From Sphingomonas aurantiaca (GTDB lineage: Bacteria > Pseudomonadota > Alphaproteobacteria > Sphingomonadales > Sphingomonadaceae): 64,000 nt of DNA. Shown one piece after another: positions 57,305 to 64,000 of this stretch. Every line of letters begins with the position of its first letter. Position 1 is the first letter of the stretch. The notes beneath the pieces are model-generated. The model was given only the letters and a program-made list of their open reading frames with translations, made no database searches and was not told the origin of the DNA. Location: contig NZ_QAOG01000006.1 in assembly GCF_003050705.1 (NCBI RefSeq), positions 186,001 to 250,000 on the forward strand, read 5' to 3'. The position numbers and the translations under genes are program-made.

Positions 57305-58501
57305 CTAGGCGCGCTTCGACCGCAGCGTGATCCGCGTCATTTCCGCCCATCGACCGAGCCGCAGCGCGAAGCCTGGCCACAGCCCGGTGCCGTTGCTCAC
57401 ATACAACGTCATCCCGTCGACATCGTAGCGTCCCGAGACGAAGCCGCCATTGGCGAGCGCAAAGATCCGGTCGAATCCCAGGATCATGCCCCCATGCGTA
57501 TGGCCCGACAGCTGCAACGCGACCCCGCGCGCCGCCGACTGCCGCGCCGCCTTGGGCTGGTGGTCGAGCAACAGGATCGGCACCCCGGCTGGCACACCGG
57601 CGAGCGCCGCGGAAAGATCCGGCCCCGCCTGTCCAACCGCGGGCGCGGAGAGATCGGTCACACCCGCGAGAACCAGCCGAGCATCGCCGCGCTGGAGCAG
57701 CGTATGCGCGTTGGGCAGCATGCGGATTCCCAGCCCCTGAACATGCCGCATCCACGCCGCATAATCGAAGAAATACTCATGGTTGCCGGGGATCGCATAG
57801 ACGCCGTCCGGCGCGCGCAGGTCGTGCAGCGGGGCGACGTCAGCCTGCCGCATCGCCACCGACCCGTCGATAAAGTCCCCGGTCACCACGATCACGTCCG
57901 CGCCCGACGCATTGGCGCGCGTCACCACCGCACGCGCCCAGTTCGCAGGAAACAGCCGGCTGATATGCAGGTCGGTCAGCTGCAGCACGCGGTATCCGTC
58001 GAACTGCGGCGGCAGGTCGCGGATCGTGATCTCGACGTCCTTGACCGCCGGCACGCGGATCGCGTTGGCGATGCCGATCGCCGCCAGCACCGCCGCAAGC
58101 CCCGCGGTCGCATAGCGCACCGCGTCGGGCACGACGGCACCGCGTCGCACCAGCATCGTCGCCAGCGTTCCGAGATCGAGCAGCATCTGCAGGATGGCGA
58201 GCAACAGGATCGCGCCGAACGCCCAGTTGAACGCGATCACGACGGCGCGGGGAAATTCGGGCGCGAACACCGACCCCGACGACAGCCGGCTCCACGAATG
58301 ATATTGCGACGCCAGCAGCAGCAGCACCGCGACGATCAGCTTGACCGGCACCGTCAACGACAGCGGCCAGAGCCAGCGCCCGATCACGTACAGGCACGGC
58401 AGCGAAAAGATCAGCTGGAAGATCGTCTCTATCCTTTGGCGATGCCCCCGGGAACGATGGCGGCCAGCCCCGATACCGCCGCGCCTGCCCGCGTGGCGCA
58501 A
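57305..58501 (-). CDS. Membrane-anchored metallophosphoesterase (YkoQ/YaeI-like)
   Basis: About four N-terminal membrane helices are followed by a calcineurin-like phosphoesterase domain (QLTDLHISRL, VTGDFIDGS, PGNHEYF, SGHTHGG with all metal ligands). Relatives hydrolyse lipid-linked or cyclic phosphodiesters at the membrane. The start is uncertain: homologues would begin near IFQLIFSLPCLYVIG, but no ATG, GTG or TTG is found just before it. The TTG at 58501 is the nearest in-frame candidate upstream; an AAAGGA purine box is followed by ATC rather than a normal start. Confidence 0.85.
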   Translation of the reverse strand: MRHAGRRGGIGAGRHRSRGHRQRIETIFQLIFSLPCLYVIGRWLWPLSLTVPVKLIVAVLLLLASQYHSWSRLSSGSVFAPEFPRAVVIAFNWAFGAILLLAILQMLLDLGTLATMLVRRGAVVPDAVRYATAGLAAVLAAIGIANAIRVPAVKDVEITIRDLPPQFDGYRVLQLTDLHISRLFPANWARAVVTRANASGADVIVVTGDFIDGSVAMRQADVAPLHDLRAPDGVYAIPGNHEYFFDYAAWMRHVQGLGIRMLPNAHTLLQRGDARLVLAGVTDLSAPAVGQAGPDLSAALAGVPAGVPILLLDHQPKAARQSAARGVALQLSGHTHGGMILGFDRIFALANGGFVSGRYDVDGMTLYVSNGTGLWPGFALRLGRWAEMTRITLRSKRA

Positions 58502-58529
58502 TTTATTTCGGCCGCACCGAATTCGACGC

Positions 58530-59423
58530 TCAGCGCGAATAGACGCCGATCAGCGCACGCCGCAGCATCCGGTCCTCGAGCGAATAATATAGCGCGATCC
58601 TGTCGCCTTCGATCACGGTCGATGCGGCGAACGCGATATCGGTCGCCTCGCGGCTCACCGCGGGCGGCGGCACCAGCATCGGCTCGATCCCGCGGCCGGT
58701 CACCCGCGTGAAATCGGCATCGAAGCTGATCCAGCCGATCCGCCAGCGCGCGTCGTGCGTCGCGCCATTGTAGAACATCACCGGATCCTGCCCCGCGATC
58801 CGGATGATCGGCCCGGTCGACAGGTGCCAATTGTCCCAGCTGCCCTCGCGGATCCCGAACGGATCGGGCGTCACCGTCCACGGTCCCTTGGCGGTTGGTC
58901 CGCGCGCCATGCCGATCCGCGACGCCTCGTGCGCGGCATATTCGTAGAACAGCCGCCAATCCCCCGCCGCGGTCTGCGCGAGCGTCGCCTCCTTGATGTT
59001 GCCCTCGCCGGGTGGCGCCTTCAGGACCAGGTCCTGCTTGACCAGCGCGCTCAGTTCGCGCCCAGCCGCCAGGATCATCGATCCTTGCGCCCGCGCCGCG
59101 TCGACCCCGGTGTAATAGACCAGATACTCGTGGTCGGTCACCAGCACGGTCGGATCCTCGCACCCGCCGAGATCGGCAGGCCCCGGCCCCGGCACGACCG
59201 CCAGCCCCGCATCCATCCGGAAGTGCAGCCCGTCCGTGCTCGCTCCGCCTGCGATGATCCCGGTCGGATCATGCGGCCCGAGCGGGTGCGGCACGCCGCG
59301 GATCATCACGCGGTACAGCGCGCCTTCCTTCCAGACGAACGGGCTCATCAGGTCCATCCCGTCGATCGGCGACGCCGCCGAGAGCGTGACGGTATCGAGC
59401 TGCTCGACGACATAGCTGAGCAT
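58530..59423 (-). CDS. GH130-like glycosidase/phosphorylase
   Basis: Five-bladed beta-propeller enzyme, 297 residues from ATG 59423 (AAGGGGCC upstream), four bases after the SDR stop. Motifs are GGCEDPTVL with the catalytic-type Glu-Asp, VYYTGVD, KEATLAQ and the WHLSTGPIIR block. GH130 members phosphorolyse or hydrolyse beta-mannosidic bonds; actual substrate is unknown. Coupled with an SDR and a ROK repressor, so probably part of a sugar-use locus. Confidence 0.82.
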   Translation of the reverse strand: MLSYVVEQLDTVTLSAASPIDGMDLMSPFVWKEGALYRVMIRGVPHPLGPHDPTGIIAGGASTDGLHFRMDAGLAVVPGPGPADLGGCEDPTVLVTDHEYLVYYTGVDAARAQGSMILAAGRELSALVKQDLVLKAPPGEGNIKEATLAQTAAGDWRLFYEYAAHEASRIGMARGPTAKGPWTVTPDPFGIREGSWDNWHLSTGPIIRIAGQDPVMFYNGATHDARWRIGWISFDADFTRVTGRGIEPMLVPPPAVSREATDIAFAASTVIEGDRIALYYSLEDRMLRRALIGVYSR

Positions 59424-59427
59424 CGGT

Positions 59428-60195
59428 TCAGGCCCCTTGCGCAACGGTCAGCGACAGCGCGCCGTCGATCGTCACGGTCGTCCCCGTGATATAATCGGCC
59501 GCCGGCGACAGCAGGAACAGGACGAGCGCGGCTACCTCGTCGGGCCGCCCCGCGCGCTTCCACGGGATCGCCGCCTCCTTCGCCGCGAGCTCGGCCGGAT
59601 GATCGAGCGCGGACTGGTTCATCGGCGTCAGGATCATCCCCGGCGCGACGCCGTTGACCGCGATCCCCTTCGGCGCGAGCTCAAGCGCGAGCGTCGCGGT
59701 CAGCTGCGACAATCCACCCTTGGCCGAATCATAATCCACCCCGCCGGGCCGCGGCGCGCGTTCGTGGATCGACGAGATATTGACGATCCGCCCGCGAGCA
59801 TCCTTGGCCTCGAGCGCGCGCACCAGTCGCCGGCAGGTCAGGAAGGGGCCGTAGAGATCGGACCGGATCACGCGATCGAACTGCGCGAGCGGCATGTCGA
59901 CCAGCTTGACCCCGGTCATGTTCAGCCCCGCCGAATTGACCAGCAGGCTGACCGTCCCAAACGCCTTCTCGGCCGCCGAGAACAGCCGCTCGACCGCGTC
60001 CTCGTCGCCAACATTGGTCTGCACCGCCAGCGCGCGATCCGGGCCGCCGATCGCCGCACACACCGCGTTCGCCGCCGCGACGTCCTCGAAATAGGTGATG
60101 ACCACCCGCGCACCGGCCTCACCCAGCGCCTTGGCGCAGGCAGCACCGATCCCCGATTCTCCCCCCGTGACGATCGCGACCTGATCCTCGAACAT
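59428..60195 (-). CDS. SDR-family oxidoreductase (glucose dehydrogenase-like)
   Basis: Short-chain dehydrogenase, 255 residues. ATG 60195 has AGGAG five bases upstream. TGGESGIGA, NSAGLN, SSIHERAPRPGGVDY and YDSAK are present; the SSIHE segment resembles glucose and other sugar dehydrogenases. Followed after four bases by the GH130-like gene, so it likely oxidises the sugar released there. Confidence 0.88.
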   Translation of the reverse strand: MFEDQVAIVTGGESGIGAACAKALGEAGARVVITYFEDVAAANAVCAAIGGPDRALAVQTNVGDEDAVERLFSAAEKAFGTVSLLVNSAGLNMTGVKLVDMPLAQFDRVIRSDLYGPFLTCRRLVRALEAKDARGRIVNISSIHERAPRPGGVDYDSAKGGLSQLTATLALELAPKGIAVNGVAPGMILTPMNQSALDHPAELAAKEAAIPWKRAGRPDEVAALVLFLLSPAADYITGTTVTIDGALSLTVAQGA

Positions 60196-60431
60196 GACTA
60201 CTCCTGACGCCGGTTTCTGCCCCCGTCGCAAGCGCGCATCGCGGGCGCGGTGCAAATGAATTCCGTGTCAGGTCAACGACAAGACCGTCGCGACCAATTC
60301 GTTATCCACCGAGGCGCGGTCGTCCGACACTCCTTGCTCGGGACGGATGTCGGGGTGTCAAAGATCTTGCGATCGGGTGAGTTTTGGACCCACGAACGGT
60401 TGTGCGCACGGCGCCCCGATTGCACCCGAAC

Positions 60432-61676
60432 TCAGGACTTGATCAGGATCGCGTCGGACGGCAGCATGCGGTCGAGGAACGGCAGGATCGCCGCGCCGAC
60501 CGCGGGGGCATCGCGTGACAACGTCGCGCGGCGGATCGGTGCGGAGGCGGGGATGGTCGCCGCCGCCGCGGTCATCTTGCGATGCGTCTCGTCGGCCAGC
60601 CGGTCCAGCACCTCGTCGGGAAGCCGTCCGCCAAGCAGGATCGCCGCCGGGTTCAGCAGGCAGTTAACCGCGGTCACCGCGGGCACCAGCGCGCTCGAGG
60701 CCTCGTTCAGCCACCCCGAGAGCGACGACGCGCACGCCGCGGGAAACGGCTCGGTCGGATCCAGTCCGGCGACCGGCATCCCCGCCGCCTCCAGCCGCTG
60801 GGTCAGCGCAGACAGCGACACCACGTCTTGCAACACGCGCCCGGGATCGCCCGCAAGCGGCAGGAACCCGATCTCGCCACTGCGCCCGGTCGCGCCGCGA
60901 TAATAGGTGCCGTCGGTCACGATCCCGCCGCCCAGCCCTGCGCTGACCAGGATGTAGAAGAAGCTCGCATGATCGAGGCCGCCGCCGAACTGCGCCTCGC
61001 CGATCGCCGCCGCCGCCGCGTCATTGTCGATATGGATCGACCACGGAACCACATCGGCCAACAGCGCCTGCAGGTCGACGTCCCCCCAGCGGTCATAGCC
61101 CGCCGGCCGGTGCGGCAGTACGACACGGCCCAGATCGTCGGGCAGCGCCACCCCGACGCCCAGCACCCGGTCGGTACGGATCACATTGGTCTTGTAGATC
61201 TCGGCGATTCCCGCGCGCACGGTCTCGACGACATCCTCGGGCATCGCGAACGCGATCTGGCGCGTAAAGCGCGATCGCACCGTCCCCGCGAGATCGAGCG
61301 AGACGAGCGTGACATGATCGCGATCGATGTTCAGCCCGATCGCAAAACAGCCATCGGGGTTGATCCGCAGCCGCACCGCAGGCTGGCCCCGCGCGCCCGT
61401 CCGGCGCCCCGCGTCTACGATCAGCTCGGAATCGAACAATCGCGCGGTGATATTGGCGATCGTCGGCGATGTCAGATTGGTCATCGTCGCGATCTCGCTG
61501 CGCGTGATGTCCGGATTGCGGCGGATCACCTGCAGCACGACGCGCTGGTTATAGTCGCCCGCGCGTTCCAGATTGGTCCCGGACAAGCTTGGTCCCAGTC
61601 GCACCGCGCGTTCGTCCGCGGTCACGCCGCCTTGGATCGCGGGATCGAAATCGGAAAAGTTCAAGCGGCCGTCCAA
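60432..61676 (-). CDS. ROK-family transcriptional repressor
   Basis: N-terminal winged helix (NQRVVLQVIRRNPDITRSEIATMTNLTSPTIANIT) followed by a ROK actin-like fold, 414 residues. The kinase ATP motif is lost (GLNIDRDHV in place of DxGGT) and the CxCGxxGC zinc site is missing, so it should be a pure regulator, probably sugar-responsive. The start is TTG 61676 or a nearby TTG/GTG; no strong ribosome site. Upstream of the SDR and GH130 genes by 236 bp, it most likely controls them. Confidence 0.88.
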   Translation of the reverse strand: MDGRLNFSDFDPAIQGGVTADERAVRLGPSLSGTNLERAGDYNQRVVLQVIRRNPDITRSEIATMTNLTSPTIANITARLFDSELIVDAGRRTGARGQPAVRLRINPDGCFAIGLNIDRDHVTLVSLDLAGTVRSRFTRQIAFAMPEDVVETVRAGIAEIYKTNVIRTDRVLGVGVALPDDLGRVVLPHRPAGYDRWGDVDLQALLADVVPWSIHIDNDAAAAAIGEAQFGGGLDHASFFYILVSAGLGGGIVTDGTYYRGATGRSGEIGFLPLAGDPGRVLQDVVSLSALTQRLEAAGMPVAGLDPTEPFPAACASSLSGWLNEASSALVPAVTAVNCLLNPAAILLGGRLPDEVLDRLADETHRKMTAAAATIPASAPIRRATLSRDAPAVGAAILPFLDRMLPSDAILIKS

Positions 61677-61825
61677 TCCGGGACGCGGTCCGGGGTCGAG
61701 ATGCAGGTATGGCCAGCACCGCCACCGGCCCGCCCATGGCTGATGACGCGCATACCCGTCTTACGGAGCACCGCCACCGCTAAACCATGCTGTTTCAATC
61801 GTCCCCCTTCCCCGCCGTGATCGCG

Positions 61826-61838
61826 AAAGATCATCTTT
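61826..61838. promoter_or_regulatory. Small palindrome upstream of the ROK gene
   Basis: AAAGAT-C-ATCTTT, in an AT-richer patch of the 251-bp gap upstream of the ROK repressor. ROK repressors bind short palindromes, so this is a possible autoregulatory site. The rest of the gap shows nothing I can name. Confidence 0.3.
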
Positions 61839-61927
61839 TGGTATTGTCGAAGGTCTCGTACCTGCACGGGCAAGTCAACACCGACATTGATCCAAATCGC
61901 GATCGCCTTGCGTCATCGGTACGGCGC

Positions 61928-63754
61928 TCACTCGGCCTTGCCCCCACCCGCGATCCAGCGGTCGATCTTCTTTTCGAGCACCGGCATCGGCAGCGCACCG
62001 GTATCGAGCACCTGCGCATGGAACCCGCGCGGATCGAACTTCGCGCCCAGCGCCGCCTTCGCCTTTGCCTTGGTCCGCGCGATCGTCAGTTGGCCGATCT
62101 TGTACGCCAGCGCCTGTCCCGGGATCGCGATATAGCGCTCGACCTCGGCGGTCGCATCGGTCCGCGCCATCGGCGAGTTGGCGAGCATGTACGCGATCGC
62201 CTGGTCGCGCGTCCAACCCTTCGCATGGATGCCGCTGTCGACCACCAGCCGCATCGCGCGCAGCATCTCGTCGTTCAGCCCGCCCATCCGCTGATACGGA
62301 TCGGTCTCGACGCCGAGCTCCTTCCACAGGCTCTCCGAATACAGCGCCCAGCCTTCGACATAGGCGGTATTGCCGCCGAACCGCATGAACGCGGGCAGCG
62401 CGGTGTTTTCCTGCGCGAGGCTGATCTGGAAATGATGCCCCGGCACGCCCTCATGCAGGAACAACGTCTCCATCTCCCAGGTGTAGCGCGACGGCAGATC
62501 ATAGGTGTTGTAGTAGAACACACCGGGTCGCGTCCCGTCGGGCGTACCGCCCTGGTACGAACCACCCGCCTCGGTCTTCTCCTTGAACGCGGGCACCGCG
62601 CGGATCTCGAGCTTGGTCTTGGGCACCAGCGAGAACTGCTCGGGGATGCGCGTGTAGATCCGCGCCTCGATCGCCTGATACCCCTCGCGCAGTTTCTCCG
62701 CGGAGACGGGGGCGAACTTCGGATCGGTCCGCAGATAGGTGAAGAACGCAGGCAGGTCGCCCTTGAAGCCGACCGCGTCCTTTTGCACGCGCATGTCCTT
62801 CAACAGCCGCGCGACCTCGGACAGGCCCAGCGTGTGCACCGCGTCGGCGGTCAGCGGCAGCGTCGTGTTCTGCTCGATCAGATAGGCATAGAGCTTGGCG
62901 CCGCCCGGCATCGCCGACACGCCAACGCTCTCGCGAGCCTTGGCGCGATATTCGTTGGCCAGGAAATCGCGCACCCGCTGTTCGGCGGGCAGAATCACGT
63001 CGCGGATCTGCGTGGCATAGGCCGTGCGCAACCGTGCCTGATCCGCCGCGGAAATGCTCGCGGGGAACGTCTTGAGCGGCCCGGCGAAGGTCGAACCCTC
63101 GGCGCCTTCCTTGATGAGGTTGTCGAACTGGCCGATCATGTTGTCGACCACCAGCCGCGGCTGGACGATCCCGTCCTTCATGCCCTCGCGGAACAGCCCG
63201 ATCGCGCGGTCGAGCACGGCGGCATATTCTGCGTTGCGCTTCAGGTTGTTCTCATAGTCGAGCAGCGTCTTGAACGGCGCGGCGCCCTGCCCCGACGCGA
63301 AGTCGGGATAGAAGGTCTGGAAGCCCGAGAAATGATCCATCGGCAGGTCGCGCTGGATCTTGAGCAGGTCGGGCGCATAGCCGCGCAGCGTGATCCGCGT
63401 ATTCGTCTCGAACACGTCGTACGCGATCTGGTCGACCGCGGTCAGTTTCGCGCGGTCGATCCGTCCGAGCGCGGCGAGATCGGCCTCCGCCGCGGCGCGT
63501 TCGGCCGCGGTAAATGCATCGGTCAGGTACGCGCCGAGATGATCGGCGTAGCGCAGGTCGCCGCGGAAGATCGCCGATACCGGGTTCCGCTTCAGGCTGG
63601 CCTCGTCGCTCGCATAGAACAACGCCTTGAGCTTGGTATCCTCGACGCTGTCGCCGGCCTGCGCGGTGGGTGGCGGCAACGCCTGACCGACCGCGGCGGT
63701 GGAACCGGTAGTTGCTAGACACGCAGCAAGCAGCAGTTTGATCGACACCGGCAT
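61928..63754 (-). CDS. DUF885 family protein (metallopeptidase-like), exported
   Basis: A 608-residue protein with a signal peptide (MPVSIKLLLAACLATTGSTAAVG) and the hallmark of DUF885, HEGVPGHHFQ, a zinc-binding HExxxHH-like motif. Members are thought to be carboxypeptidase-like; the substrate is unknown. GGGGAAT lies just before ATG 63754. Stands alone between the methyltransferase gene and the ROK gene. Confidence 0.88.
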   Translation of the reverse strand: MPVSIKLLLAACLATTGSTAAVGQALPPPTAQAGDSVEDTKLKALFYASDEASLKRNPVSAIFRGDLRYADHLGAYLTDAFTAAERAAAEADLAALGRIDRAKLTAVDQIAYDVFETNTRITLRGYAPDLLKIQRDLPMDHFSGFQTFYPDFASGQGAAPFKTLLDYENNLKRNAEYAAVLDRAIGLFREGMKDGIVQPRLVVDNMIGQFDNLIKEGAEGSTFAGPLKTFPASISAADQARLRTAYATQIRDVILPAEQRVRDFLANEYRAKARESVGVSAMPGGAKLYAYLIEQNTTLPLTADAVHTLGLSEVARLLKDMRVQKDAVGFKGDLPAFFTYLRTDPKFAPVSAEKLREGYQAIEARIYTRIPEQFSLVPKTKLEIRAVPAFKEKTEAGGSYQGGTPDGTRPGVFYYNTYDLPSRYTWEMETLFLHEGVPGHHFQISLAQENTALPAFMRFGGNTAYVEGWALYSESLWKELGVETDPYQRMGGLNDEMLRAMRLVVDSGIHAKGWTRDQAIAYMLANSPMARTDATAEVERYIAIPGQALAYKIGQLTIARTKAKAKAALGAKFDPRGFHAQVLDTGALPMPVLEKKIDRWIAGGGKAE

Positions 63755-63830
63755 ATTCCCCACCGTAAGAATGTTACGGCAAGGACTAGGCCGGGCGTTC
63801 GACCGCCGCAAGCAACGCCTGAGCAGATCC

Positions 63831-64000
63831 CTATCGCGGCTTGACGAACTTTAGCGTCATCCGGTCGCTCTCGCCGATCGCGGCATATTTCGCGCGGTCG
63901 ACGTCCTTCAGCGCATAGTTCGGCGGCAGCGTCCAGACGCCGTTCGGCCAATCCGCGCTGTCCTTCGGATTGGCGTTGATCTCCGACGCGCCCGCCGGCT
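63831..64000 (-). CDS. C-terminal end of a probable SAM-dependent methyltransferase (5' end outside window)
   Basis: The last 56 residues of a minus-strand gene end in TAG at 63831. The segment DWPNGVWTLPPNYAL and the ending GESDRMTLKFVKPR are typical of a class I methyltransferase family of sphingomonads that is exported and has this Trp-rich end. Identification rests on the tail only. Confidence 0.6.
   Translation of the reverse strand, partial: PAGASEINANPKDSADWPNGVWTLPPNYALKDVDRAKYAAIGESDRMTLKFVKPR

Noticed and set aside
61787..63718. 643-codon plus-strand frame opposite the DUF885 gene
   Set aside because: Antisense artefact; the minus strand has signal peptide and HEGVPGHH motif.

Overview
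The window is GC-rich (roughly two thirds GC by eye) and is densely coded on both strands. The protein set points to an alphaproteobacterium of the order Sphingomonadales, most likely Sphingomonas or a close relative. The supporting genes are an aa3/caa3-type oxidase with fused subunits, a zinc-less MucR/Ros regulator, two large TonB-dependent receptors, a DUF5818-like small protein, and a holB-metG-tatD-MBL housekeeping run. This is inference from family content; no rRNA is present to settle it.

Layout. 1-1.1 kb: 3' part of isocitrate lyase. 1.3-6.9 kb: a five-gene respiratory operon (CuA subunit II fused to cytochrome c, subunit I fused to subunit III, a small membrane protein, CtaG, a triheme cytochrome c), mostly joined by ATGA overlaps. 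6.9-15.1 kb (minus strand): glgX-treZ-malQ-treY, every junction an ATGA overlap, converting glycogen or maltodextrin to trehalose. 15.2-19.8 kb: an old-yellow-enzyme gene facing a glucose-1-dehydrogenase-like SDR, GH15 trehalase/glucoamylase and second SDR operon. 20-22.3 kb: small proteins, tRNA-Ser(UGA), a GST, and the MucR-like regulator. 22.3-26.8 kb: poxB divergent from a TonB receptor. 26.8-33.3 kb (minus strand): lytic transglycosylase, D-Ala-D-Ala carboxypeptidase, holB, metG, tatD and an MBL hydrolase. 33.5-34.2 kb: tRNA-Pro(UGG) followed by a short low-quality region with one plausible 51-codon ORF.

34.2-45.3 kb (minus strand) is a complete chemotaxis operon: STAS protein, cheY, cheA, cheW, two near-duplicate receptors, a second cheW, cheR, cheB, and a soluble 605-residue protein. 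That last protein combines two degenerate receptor-hairpin-like segments with a CheZ-like D-x-x-x-Q motif and a CheZ-like acidic C-terminus. It is the most interesting object in the window, a candidate non-canonical CheY-P phosphatase. No flagellar or pilus genes lie in the window.

45.5-52 kb: a Tat-exported PhoD-type phosphatase, a FecR anti-sigma factor and an ECF sigma factor, divergent from a TonB receptor that carries an N-terminal signalling (STN) domain; together these look like a cell-surface signalling module. 52-57.2 kb: an MDR oxidoreductase, then a translationally coupled S9 and M3 peptidase pair. 57.3-61.7 kb: a metallophosphoesterase, a GH130-like glycosidase or phosphorylase, an SDR and a ROK-type repressor, a likely sugar locus. 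61.9-64 kb: a DUF885 metallopeptidase-like protein and the 3' end of a probable methyltransferase gene.
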